Of a DNA stretch of 64,000 nucleotides, positions 54,393-63,590 are shown piece after piece; position 1 is the stretch's first letter, and each line of letters opens with the position of its first letter. The DNA lies in the NCBI GenBank assembly GCA_944324805.1, contig CALUXS010000004.1, positions 62,001 through 126,000 on the forward strand, written 5' to 3'. A program made the position numbers and the translations under genes. The notes beneath the pieces were generated by a model, which did not search any database, was not told the DNA's origin, and was given only the letters and a program-made list of their open reading frames with translations. The DNA comes from an uncultured Acholeplasmatales bacterium (GTDB taxonomy: Bacteria > Bacillota_I > Bacilli_A > Acholeplasmatales > Anaeroplasmataceae).

Positions 54393-56567
54393 TTATTTTC
54401 TCACTTTCTTAATTTCTAAACATAACGAATCATAGTCAATAATAGGTGCTTTTATTGGTAAACCTATTTGCATCAATTGTAGTCCAGAATAAACTTTATT
54501 ATCAATCTTGTAATGTCCAATCTTATCTAATCCCTTTAATCGAATAAATATTTGAGGAGCCGCTACTTTTATTTTAGTAAAGCACACATATAATAATCCT
54601 GAATTGCCAAATTGAAATTGATAGCTTGTATAAAAATCATTTTCATATGGTGAGCTCAAACGATAGTAATTACCATTATAGATAATTTTTCTATGCTTAA
54701 CATATTCTTTAATTTGATTTTTTATTTCCTGCTGCTCTAATTTACTAAGCTTCAATAAATCTAATTCATATCCGAAGGTACCATGACTTGCTACAATCCC
54801 TCTAGTTTTTAATGGTGTAACTCTACCTGTTTGATGATTTGGTGCTGCTGATACATGAGCTCCCATTGTTCGAATTGGGTAGCCAAATGATGTGCCATAA
54901 TGTATAAATAAACGCTCATAAGCATCAGTATTATCACTAGTCCAAATTTGTGGTTCATAATAAAGCATACCTAAATCAAAGCGTCCTCCGCCTCCACTAC
55001 ATCCTTCTATAATTAAATCTGGGAAATCAGTTGTTAAACGTTCTAATAACTTATATAATCCTAAAACGTATCTATGTAATACCTCTCCTTGTCTTTCTAT
55101 AGGTAAATTATTACTAAATACATCAGATATACTTCTATTCATATCCCATTTTATGTATTCTAAATTAGTTTCACTAATAATTTTAGCCATTTTGTCATAA
55201 ATATAATCAATAACAGCATCATTACTTAAGTCTAACACCAATTGATATCTACTTCTCATTGGTTCTCTATTTGGTGCCATCAATACCCATTCTTTATGTT
55301 TTTCATATAAATCACTTTTTTCTGATATCATTTCTGGTTCAAACCATAAACCAAATTTCATACCAAGATTATGAATTTTATCTACAAAACTTGATAGTCC
55401 ATTAGGGAATTTATCAGTATTAACTTCCCAATCTCCTAAACCACTAATATCACTTAACCGATTTTTGAACCAACCATCATCCATAACTAACATCTCTATT
55501 CCGAGAGATTTAGCTTTTTTAGCTAAATTTAATAGTTTTTCTTCTGTAAAATCCATATAAGTTGCTTCCCAATTATTAATTAAAATTGGTGAATAATAAT
55601 CTTTAAAACGTGGATTAATTAGATGCTTAGAAATTGCCTTATGCCAATTATTAGTAAGTGATGAAAAGCCTGCGTTTGAATAACTAAAAGCGACCTCTGG
55701 AGTATAAAAAGCTTCATTTGGAGCAACATTATATCTAAAACCTTCTGGGCTTATTCCTATAGCAATTCTAATTTGGTCATAAATATTTCTTTCAATATGA
55801 AATAAGTGGCTTCCACTATATACTAAACTAAAGATATAGGCTTCTCCTTTATCCTCATTTGCATTTTTTGATGCTATTATGACAAAAGGATTTTGCTGAT
55901 GTGAAGATGTTCCTCTATTACTACCTATTTCATATGCACTATGCTTAATAATTTGTCTTTCTAGCATTCTTTCTTTAACATGGGCCCCGTAAAAGCTTAG
56001 TAGCTCATATTCTTCATTAGCCTGCATATCAAAACTAACACTCATTGCTTTATCTAAAATTATATTTTCTTTTGTTTTATTTAGAATAATTACACTTCTT
56101 GTAATTAAATCATTTTCTGGATAAATACTATATAAAAGTTCAACATAAATATCCTTATATCTATCTTTTAAAACAACTTTTAAACATTCGTTTGTCTCTC
56201 TAAAGCATGGCATTCCTTTTACTTTAGGTTTTGTTTCTAGTATTTCATATCGATAAAAACGTAAATCAACTAGTCTAGAACCATCGTTATTTATTATGCC
56301 TAATGCGCTAAATCTAAAATCCCCTACACCTGTTGAAGGATATTCCTGAGGCATCAAATCCATCGAAATATTTCTAATCATTTTAGCATCGTAGCATACT
56401 CCTGAAAAGCCTTGTTCACGAGGAATAATAACATATGACATATCTTCATCAAATAATCTTGGACCGTAATATAAATGATATAGATATCCAAAATCACCAA
56501 CCTTAAATTGATAGGTTGTATTTTTTGTATTTAAAGTAAATAAATTTTCTTTTACAATTATTGGCAT
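54393..56567 (-). CDS. GH36 alpha-galactosidase
   Basis: 724 residues, normal for cytoplasmic AgaN/RafA. The nucleophile is in Y-I-K-W-D-M-N-R (near residue 475) and the acid is in P-Q-I-W-T-S-D-N-T-D-A. E-G-C-S-G-G-G-G-R-F-D sits between them. It releases alpha-galactose from raffinose-type sugars or galactomannan fragments. First gene of its operon; AGGGGGT precedes the ATG. Confidence 0.96.
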   Translation of the reverse strand: MPIIVKENLFTLNTKNTTYQFKVGDFGYLYHLYYGPRLFDEDMSYVIIPREQGFSGVCYDAKMIRNISMDLMPQEYPSTGVGDFRFSALGIINNDGSRLVDLRFYRYEILETKPKVKGMPCFRETNECLKVVLKDRYKDIYVELLYSIYPENDLITRSVIILNKTKENIILDKAMSVSFDMQANEEYELLSFYGAHVKERMLERQIIKHSAYEIGSNRGTSSHQQNPFVIIASKNANEDKGEAYIFSLVYSGSHLFHIERNIYDQIRIAIGISPEGFRYNVAPNEAFYTPEVAFSYSNAGFSSLTNNWHKAISKHLINPRFKDYYSPILINNWEATYMDFTEEKLLNLAKKAKSLGIEMLVMDDGWFKNRLSDISGLGDWEVNTDKFPNGLSSFVDKIHNLGMKFGLWFEPEMISEKSDLYEKHKEWVLMAPNREPMRSRYQLVLDLSNDAVIDYIYDKMAKIISETNLEYIKWDMNRSISDVFSNNLPIERQGEVLHRYVLGLYKLLERLTTDFPDLIIEGCSGGGGRFDLGMLYYEPQIWTSDNTDAYERLFIHYGTSFGYPIRTMGAHVSAAPNHQTGRVTPLKTRGIVASHGTFGYELDLLKLSKLEQQEIKNQIKEYVKHRKIIYNGNYYRLSSPYENDFYTSYQFQFGNSGLLYVCFTKIKVAAPQIFIRLKGLDKIGHYKIDNKVYSGLQLMQIGLPIKAPIIDYDSLCLEIKKVRK

Positions 56568-56600
56568 AAATATACCCCCTGCCTTATTGTATCATAATTT

Positions 56601-56628
56601 TAAGAAAAGCCTCAGTAAAACTGAGGCT
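56601..56628 (-). terminator. Terminator after the metallophosphoesterase gene
   Basis: AGCCTCAG (56608-56615) pairs with CTGAGGCT (56621-56628); TTTTCTT follows on the minus strand. Confidence 0.8.
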
Positions 56629-56646
56629 AATCTACCAAAAATTTAA

Positions 56647-59223
56647 TTAATATTTGAATGTAAAGACTGCGTGTCCTTGACCATCTTTAACAACATCACA
56701 AACATCGCCACCAAAAATACCTATTTGATTAGCACCATTTGAAATTCTACCATCCATAAAGCCCATATTAGCTGGTTCATCTTTTGTAGTGAATGTCTTA
56801 ACAAAGCTTTCTTGAACTACATTTAACCATTTTGAACCATTCTTTAAATCAGGAACCTTACGATTATTTTGATAAGTATCAGGAGTCAAGCTTACACCAT
56901 AAGTTAATCTTAAATTGCCTGTGAATAATACTTCATAGCCAAAGTCAAATGTTAAAACTTTTTCATTAACTGTTAATGTGAATAAACCTTTTGATTCAAC
57001 ATTTGTAAATACTAAGCTAATATCATATTTTGAATCAAATTTCCAAACACCATTTGCTTTATCCCATGTTGCATAACCAACAGTATCACCATAAACACGT
57101 TCTCCCATATATGCTTCTGCCATACCGCCATTTAAAGCAACTACTTCAGAGAATAGTTTAATATCGCGCTTAGTACCATCTGCTAAATCCTTTGTAGATT
57201 CAACTGTACCAGCATCAAATGAAATACCCATTATAACATGACTATATTTTGCAGATGCTCCACTTGCATCAGCATTATTTTGAGCACCTAACCAAATTTC
57301 AGCTCTTACAGGTTGATTTGGATTCTTTGAAGGAGATATTGTAGATGAAGTTAAATCATATACTGCTTGCATCTTGTCATATCCGCCACTATTATCTGCC
57401 CAGCTTAAATATTGTGCTGTTGTTACACCTGCTTTATAAACTGAAGCACGCCAACCTGTCCACATTCCATCTGGATCTCCTGATGGATGATATCCACCTG
57501 AACCATCTGTATTTGTAGTTTCAAAATCTGCAGGACGTGCAAAGAACTTACCAATATTCTTTTCATTTCCGCTTGCTTGGAACATCATACTAGCTAAACC
57601 TTGAGTATGAATCTTTAGATCAGATTCATAATTTTGATACCAACTAAATTGTCCATTTGTAACTTTTCCTGTTGAATCAAAAGCATCTGATAATCCATTT
57701 TCATCAAACCATGCATAAGATTTACCATTAGTTCCACCATAAACTACATCTGCTTCTTCTCCGTTAGAAACAACTTTAATTGTACCATTTAATTGTCCTA
57801 AAACATATAATTCATCTAAGGCTTCATAAACACTACGGAAATTACCTAGCAATGTTCCATCTTCACGATAAGCATTAAATGTATTTACTGCTTTAACCTC
57901 AATTTCTACAGTTACTTTAGTATCATTTGGTCCTGTAATAGTTACATTTACCTTACCTGCTTTTTTACCTGTTACAAATAAAATGTTATTCTTTAATTCT
58001 TCTTGATTAATCTCTACAATTCCTTCTTCATCAACACTAGCTGTTAATGTGCCTTCCATATTAGATAAAGTTAATTTAGCTTCAAATGTGTCATCTACAT
58101 AAATTGAACCGCTTGTCTTATCGATTGTTAATAAAGGTTCATTTATGGCTTCAGTTGTGAATTTAAAGTCTTTATCAAATGTATAAAGATATGATCTTCT
58201 TGGTAAATCATCATTTTTAAAAGTGTTAGAATGTCCTGTTTGAGGACCAAAGCCAAGAATTACACCTTTATAATTAACTTGGAAACCATAATTGTGGGCA
58301 TGACCAACAATAATAGCTTTAGTACTCTTCTTTTCAATACATGCATCTAAAATACCTGCATCCTCTGTTGCTGCACCATTTTTAATTTCTTCAATTTCAG
58401 CTTCCGTCAAATCTTCTTCAATAACAAATTGTGCATCTTCCTTTCCTTCCTTAGCATCCTTATATGCAGTATAGAATTCAGGAGTTTGCATATGTTGGAA
58501 TAAAACTGTAGGAACAACACTTCCATCTACATATGCTTCTTGAAGTTTATCAATTTCTTTTTTATACCAATCAACTTGTTCATCAGTTACTGATTGATAT
58601 TTTGCAGCACTATAGTCATAAATACCTGAATCTAGGAAAACAAAAGCGCCTCTTATTGTATCGCTATCTTTTTCACGAACAGCAATTGAGAAATTGCCAT
58701 ATCTAAAATCATCTTCATCAACAAATCCAGAACGATACATTAAATAATCACTATCTTTTGAATGCTCTTCTAATTTCTTTGATAATACACCCTTTGTCTT
58801 AGCATCCTCAGCATCATGGTTACCAAAAACAAATGTCCATGGTGTTTGAAAACTATCCATCAAACGAATAAATTTAGTTAAACCTGCATCACCTGTTGAT
58901 AAGATATTATCTCCACCACAAACAATGAAATCAGGCTTGCCATTTTCCTTATAGTATTCTAAATACTTTTTAGTTAACTCTTCTTTTCCATTATGATAAG
59001 GCTTTTGAGGATCACCATAATGTAAATCTGTCCACTGTGCAACCTTTAAATTTGCCCCTTTTTCTACCTCAATCTCTAATTCAAATTTTTCAGGGTCAGT
59101 TGGATCTGGATCAGGGTTTGGATTTGGGTTAGGATCAGGGTTTGATTGATCCTTTTTACATCCTGATAGCAAGAACACAGCTGCCATAAAAAATGTCATT
59201 AAACCTACAAAAAACTTTTTCAT
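56647..59223 (-). CDS. Secreted metallophosphoesterase lipoprotein
   Basis: 858 residues. Signal peptide, lipobox L-S-G-C and a Pro/Asp-rich linker are followed by a calcineurin-like domain (about 58-350): W-T-D-L-H, C-G-G-D-N, F-G-N-H-D-A, F-Q-H-M-Q and V-G-H-A-H-N give the full set of metal ligands. A Big_2-type Ig domain follows (about 365-450), then a long beta-rich domain of unknown type (about 455-858) with N-G-Q-F-S-W-Y and G-M-A-E-A-Y-M-G. It hydrolyses a phosphate ester outside the cell. It is last of the 56.6-64 kb cluster. Confidence 0.9.
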   Translation of the reverse strand: MKKFFVGLMTFFMAAVFLLSGCKKDQSNPDPNPNPNPDPDPTDPEKFELEIEVEKGANLKVAQWTDLHYGDPQKPYHNGKEELTKKYLEYYKENGKPDFIVCGGDNILSTGDAGLTKFIRLMDSFQTPWTFVFGNHDAEDAKTKGVLSKKLEEHSKDSDYLMYRSGFVDEDDFRYGNFSIAVREKDSDTIRGAFVFLDSGIYDYSAAKYQSVTDEQVDWYKKEIDKLQEAYVDGSVVPTVLFQHMQTPEFYTAYKDAKEGKEDAQFVIEEDLTEAEIEEIKNGAATEDAGILDACIEKKSTKAIIVGHAHNYGFQVNYKGVILGFGPQTGHSNTFKNDDLPRRSYLYTFDKDFKFTTEAINEPLLTIDKTSGSIYVDDTFEAKLTLSNMEGTLTASVDEEGIVEINQEELKNNILFVTGKKAGKVNVTITGPNDTKVTVEIEVKAVNTFNAYREDGTLLGNFRSVYEALDELYVLGQLNGTIKVVSNGEEADVVYGGTNGKSYAWFDENGLSDAFDSTGKVTNGQFSWYQNYESDLKIHTQGLASMMFQASGNEKNIGKFFARPADFETTNTDGSGGYHPSGDPDGMWTGWRASVYKAGVTTAQYLSWADNSGGYDKMQAVYDLTSSTISPSKNPNQPVRAEIWLGAQNNADASGASAKYSHVIMGISFDAGTVESTKDLADGTKRDIKLFSEVVALNGGMAEAYMGERVYGDTVGYATWDKANGVWKFDSKYDISLVFTNVESKGLFTLTVNEKVLTFDFGYEVLFTGNLRLTYGVSLTPDTYQNNRKVPDLKNGSKWLNVVQESFVKTFTTKDEPANMGFMDGRISNGANQIGIFGGDVCDVVKDGQGHAVFTFKY

Positions 59224-59236
59224 TTTTACCCTCCTT

Positions 59237-61114
59237 TTAATGTAAGTTTTTTTTCAAATGAATATTTAATATTTGTGACCAATATTCAAAGTCATTTAAC
59301 ATCCCGTAGACCTTTAACTCTTCTAAAATTTTCTTTAATAAAAGAATTTTATTTCCTCCTTCCATCTTTTTTAAACCATCAAATTGAATCAAAATGGCAT
59401 TTAAATTCAAACTATAAAGTTTTGATTTTAAATTTAAATCCAGTTTTATAGCCTCGATTATTCTTTCAATTTTATCATGTGGGCTGGCTAAGATATTTCT
59501 ATTGCTATAGTTATGTAAATAATCAAGATTTTCTTTACCTTCTAAGACGTTATTTATTTGGAAAATTCCGTATCCTAATGCTCCACTCTCATATAAGGCA
59601 TCAATTTGCTTACGAATTGTTGCTGTATTAGTTCCTGTTTGAATAGGCATTATTCCCGTATAACTGAAGGCATTATCACTTGCTACTCTTACTAAGTTTT
59701 TAGTAGACTTTTTAACTTCACTTTCGCCAATGTAATAAGCCATTGGGAAAATAAAATCTATTAGTCCTTCATTTACCCATGGTACCCAATCTTGCATTTT
59801 ATTTTTCTTCGCATACAAAATATCATCAACAACCGCCATCGAAATAAAAACGTTTTTATTTATTTTTTTAACTAAATCTCTTATTTCTTTTACTAGCTGA
59901 TTAATTTTACTAATTCGGTAATCTTGCCATTTTAAATATATTTCATCATTCTTTACTAGTTCTCTAATATCACCAGTTAATTTTTCTTTATTCATGAACT
60001 CATTAATGGCATACTTAGTATAGCCATTACTAGTTTCTAATTTATAATTGCCATGAGGATATCTAATATAATCAATATGTATGCCATCAAAGTTATATCT
60101 TGACAACATTTCTTCATATATACTTAAAATATAGGCATGACATTCTGGATTTGCAGGATCTAAAAATATAAAGCCATTTTCAACTAATTCGGCATTACCA
60201 TCCCCAGGTCCTTGAAAGGTAGAACCATCATAATTAACCATATGCCACGAATCATCGTACCATGATTTCCAATCTTTTTTGTTTTCACCAACAAAAAAAT
60301 TTTCTACCCAAGCGTGTACCTCAATATTTCTTTTATGTGCCTCTGAGATTACAGCTTTTAAATAATCATTCCCATAAATTCCATATTCACCACCTTTTAC
60401 TTCACTTGAATAATCTGTGATTTTAGATGGATACGGAACAGAACCATTGTAGAAGCATTCTAAATATATTCCTGTTATTTTTGCATAAGCTAGACTATCA
60501 AGCCTTGCCTCAATTTCAGCAAGGCTTTTTGATTGGGGACGTGCCCAAACATTAGTACTAGCTATTGTAGGGGAAGAAGAAAGGTTATTTAAAAATACTT
60601 CAATTTTTTCTTTTATTTTTTGATATTCTACTTCATCTTGTGTCATTAAAAATTCTATTTCTTTAATTCCATTTTTAACAACTTCAAGATCAAATATTTC
60701 ATAATTTTTTACTGCTTTTTCATATTTATCTTTCAAAAGCTTATAATTATAATTTAATTCACATTTTTTTATATGATTAAAGTCATTTGTAAGAACAAGG
60801 TTCTTTTCAACAAGTTCTATTTTTGTTCCTACATAAACATTTTCTTTTATAAATTCCATAGCTTTACCATTACCTGAAACCACAAAACCATCATTTGGAA
60901 TTTTTACTCTATCAGCTATTTCTATTACATACCCTAAAGAATTAACTGCAGCCTCCATTCCCCATGGATTAGTTCCTGTATAATTGTCTATAGTTTTATT
61001 TTTATAAGAAAATGTATAAACACAAAGCTGATCTTGTCCTCTAAAGCCAGGTATATCCTGCCATTTAGGGTTATCATCCTTACTTGGATTTATAAAATCT
61101 ATCTTGTATATCAT
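59237..61114 (-). CDS. GHL10 (DUF187) glycoside hydrolase-like protein
   Basis: 625 residues without signal peptide. The TIM-barrel part (about 185-500) shows V-W-A-R-P-Q, I-Y-L-E-C-F-Y-N-G, V-H-A-W-V-E-N, F-D-G-I-H-I-D-Y-I-R-Y-P and I-F-P-M-A-Y-Y. These are the signature blocks of the YngK/GHL10 family, related to glucanases; Asp in I-D-Y and Glu in W-V-E-N are catalytic candidates. The N-terminal 170 residues are unassigned. It starts 1 base before the NAGPA-like gene ends its frame. Substrate unknown. Confidence 0.88.
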   Translation of the reverse strand: MIYKIDFINPSKDDNPKWQDIPGFRGQDQLCVYTFSYKNKTIDNYTGTNPWGMEAAVNSLGYVIEIADRVKIPNDGFVVSGNGKAMEFIKENVYVGTKIELVEKNLVLTNDFNHIKKCELNYNYKLLKDKYEKAVKNYEIFDLEVVKNGIKEIEFLMTQDEVEYQKIKEKIEVFLNNLSSSPTIASTNVWARPQSKSLAEIEARLDSLAYAKITGIYLECFYNGSVPYPSKITDYSSEVKGGEYGIYGNDYLKAVISEAHKRNIEVHAWVENFFVGENKKDWKSWYDDSWHMVNYDGSTFQGPGDGNAELVENGFIFLDPANPECHAYILSIYEEMLSRYNFDGIHIDYIRYPHGNYKLETSNGYTKYAINEFMNKEKLTGDIRELVKNDEIYLKWQDYRISKINQLVKEIRDLVKKINKNVFISMAVVDDILYAKKNKMQDWVPWVNEGLIDFIFPMAYYIGESEVKKSTKNLVRVASDNAFSYTGIMPIQTGTNTATIRKQIDALYESGALGYGIFQINNVLEGKENLDYLHNYSNRNILASPHDKIERIIEAIKLDLNLKSKLYSLNLNAILIQFDGLKKMEGGNKILLLKKILEELKVYGMLNDFEYWSQILNIHLKKNLH

Positions 61115-61115
61115 C

Positions 61116-62531
61116 CTATTTTTCTACTACTAATAAGGTATTAATTACCTGACGTGACTCATTTAATGTGTAGGTTCCAAAATCTGAAGAACGTGTCCAT
61201 ACAGCTAATTCCTTATTAGGCTCCTTTACTAATAATTGTGATGAACCACCACCATCAAAGTTAGCACCCATTGCACAGCCATAATAACGCATTAATTCTG
61301 CAAGCTCAGGTAAATTTACACCATAGCTATCACTTTCACTTGTACTCTTGTGACCATATCTTAAAGCTTCAATTGAAAATACAACAACTGTACCATCAGG
61401 CTTAATTCCAACTGACGTACGAGGGATATCTGTAGTTTGTGCACCATTTGAGTTTTCTTTTGTGACTGTACTAGCAATATTCCCATCCAAAACCAATGCT
61501 TGACGAGCTCCTAAAACTGTTTCATAATGTTGCCACTTTTCTCCTTCAGAACTATTGTAATAAGCAACATATTGACCAACCTTAGCCTCAATTTCTACAT
61601 TTTCAGGAATCATAACATATAAATAGTTGCTATCAGCATCTAATTCCTCTTCCTTATGAGCATCTCTAATTTCTAAGATTTTTCCGTGCTTTACTACACC
61701 ACTTTTTAAATGTGAACGTTCAATCTTCAATAGCTTACCATCACGCAATGTAACTCGTTTATTATCAATAATATTAATAGTAGTTTTTCCTGTTGTAGAT
61801 TCGTTTAAATCAACTCTATCATAAGTAATTTTACTAGTTGAATTTAAATCAGGTTCATCTAAAAATGCAATCTCATAAATGAATCTAGTTTGAACTGTTT
61901 CTTTTACTGTTTTACCATCAACGCTTGGCCCTATTTGAGCTTGTTTGCCACTTGAAGAAATTCCAAATAACATTGGCATAGATGCTGGTAAATCAGCTGC
62001 AGGATCTTTATAGTCATAGACTCCGTTATCATTATGACTTTCTTTTATTATTGTTCCATTTTTTACAAAAGCATTAACAGGAAATGAACCGAAGAAATCT
62101 GCATTGACTGCTGCATATACCGTCTTTCCTTCATGCTTTTTTTCATACGCTGTTAGCATATCATATGGCGTTGCTTTACTTATTGAACCGACAGAATCAT
62201 TCTTTGTTCCTGCTTCAATAGAAACCTTATTAAGATCAACATTAATAGCTTGTGCGATTACATGATTTCCATTGTTTAAATTGAAATTTAAGGTTTCAAT
62301 AAAAGCACCATCTGCTAAAGTTGTCTTCTTAGCTACTTTATAGCTATTTTCATCAAAGAGTGTTGGAGTAAAACTGCCTAATTCACCATAACTAATCTTC
62401 GTAGCTGCCTCAGTTAATTCACATAAATTACATTTATCACTGTCTGGATCGGGACTTGGAATGTCTTTTTTGCAACTCACAAAGGCTAAAGAGGCTAATC
62501 CAATTAATGCCAACTGTACGACCTTTTTCAT
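61116..62531 (-). CDS. Phosphodiester glycosidase (NAGPA family) lipoprotein
   Basis: 471 residues with lipobox V-S-C (F-V-S-C). The NAGPA domain (PF09992) covers about 200-470. Its blocks are A-V-N-A-D-F-F (about 140), S-V-G-I-K-P-D-G-T-V-V and G-A-N-F-D-G-G-G-S-S-Q-L-L near the end, with the catalytic Asp. The mammalian enzyme removes GlcNAc from GlcNAc-1-P-mannose. Bacterial members cleave sugar phosphodiester linkages of exopolysaccharide or teichoic acid-type polymers. The neighbouring phosphoesterase and esterase support a phosphoglycan substrate; this is inferred. Confidence 0.9.
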   Translation of the reverse strand: MKKVVQLALIGLASLAFVSCKKDIPSPDPDSDKCNLCELTEAATKISYGELGSFTPTLFDENSYKVAKKTTLADGAFIETLNFNLNNGNHVIAQAINVDLNKVSIEAGTKNDSVGSISKATPYDMLTAYEKKHEGKTVYAAVNADFFGSFPVNAFVKNGTIIKESHNDNGVYDYKDPAADLPASMPMLFGISSSGKQAQIGPSVDGKTVKETVQTRFIYEIAFLDEPDLNSTSKITYDRVDLNESTTGKTTINIIDNKRVTLRDGKLLKIERSHLKSGVVKHGKILEIRDAHKEEELDADSNYLYVMIPENVEIEAKVGQYVAYYNSSEGEKWQHYETVLGARQALVLDGNIASTVTKENSNGAQTTDIPRTSVGIKPDGTVVVFSIEALRYGHKSTSESDSYGVNLPELAELMRYYGCAMGANFDGGGSSQLLVKEPNKELAVWTRSSDFGTYTLNESRQVINTLLVVEK

Positions 62532-62540
62532 AATTTCCTC

Positions 62541-63581
62541 CTATCTAAGCTTGTTAATAAATTCAACCAATTGCTTTGAAGCTAATTCATGCATTTTATA
62601 ACCAGGATGATGATTAGCTCCCATTTCATTACATGAACTCATATCAAACTTTAGTAAATAAATATTTTTATTTTTATATTCCTCTATTACTTCTAAAATA
62701 GCTTTTCTAACTGCAAAATGAAGTGGTACAAATTCAGTAGCAAAGATAATTTTTGTATTAGGATATTTAGAAAATAAATCATTTAAAAATGCCTTAATTC
62801 TCTTTTTCAAATTATTATGTTCAACTGCCATTAATGCCAAAATCTCATTAAAGCTCATTTCACTTTTTATCCAAGGGGCATCATAGTTAAACCAGCCATC
62901 GTCGTTAGCTCCTAAATTAACAATAACATAATCAGGAATATATTTTGAATTATCCCAATTAGGTAGATTTTCTAATGGCATCTTAGGAATATAATCAGCC
63001 TTTGAAACTAAATCACATACACTTTCTACAGGCTCGCTCATATTCCATATACCATGATAGAATGGATAACCACTAACAGCTACAACACTTACTAGCGCAT
63101 TTAAGCTCTTAGCTGTAAGTCCTACATATCCATCTATTACACTTTCTTGAATTGTTTTAAATGTCAAGTCCTTACTAGTACCTAAATTACCATATCCACA
63201 TGTTAATGAATCACCATAGAACTCTAATTTTAAACAATGACTTTCTACTAAAGGCTTATAGTTTTGTTCAGATATCATTTTTAAAGCAATACTAGAGACA
63301 CTAGATTCAGTGCGCTTATAAACTCTTACTTCATGATAATCTAAAGTAGAAAAGGTAACTTCTACTTCCTTAGTTAACTCATCTATTACTACATCTGTCC
63401 TAATGCTATCTTTATAAATAGTTATAACTGGATATGAATCGCCTTCAAATTTTGAAATTAAAGTAAGTGTTAATTTACTTCCAATAAAAGAAAAGCCAAA
63501 TCCAGAATGTGAAAAATTAAAATGTAATAAGTCATTAGATACATATGTTCTTCCATAAGTTGTTAATTTTGAAAAATCCAT
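62541..63581 (-). CDS. SGNH/CE2-like acetyl esterase
   Basis: 346 residues without signal peptide. An N-terminal jelly-roll (about 1-110) is followed by the SGNH domain. F-Y-G-D-S-L-T-C-G-Y-G (Ser) is near residue 123, V-N-L-G-A-N-D (Asn) near residue 218 and H-H-P-G (His) near the C-terminus. This two-domain order matches CE2 acetylxylan/glucomannan esterases. It probably removes acetyl groups from the glycan processed by the cluster. Confidence 0.88.
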   Translation of the reverse strand: MDFSKLTTYGRTYVSNDLLHFNFSHSGFGFSFIGSKLTLTLISKFEGDSYPVITIYKDSIRTDVVIDELTKEVEVTFSTLDYHEVRVYKRTESSVSSIALKMISEQNYKPLVESHCLKLEFYGDSLTCGYGNLGTSKDLTFKTIQESVIDGYVGLTAKSLNALVSVVAVSGYPFYHGIWNMSEPVESVCDLVSKADYIPKMPLENLPNWDNSKYIPDYVIVNLGANDDGWFNYDAPWIKSEMSFNEILALMAVEHNNLKKRIKAFLNDLFSKYPNTKIIFATEFVPLHFAVRKAILEVIEEYKNKNIYLLKFDMSSCNEMGANHHPGYKMHELASKQLVEFINKLR

Positions 63582-63590
63582 TGTCTCACC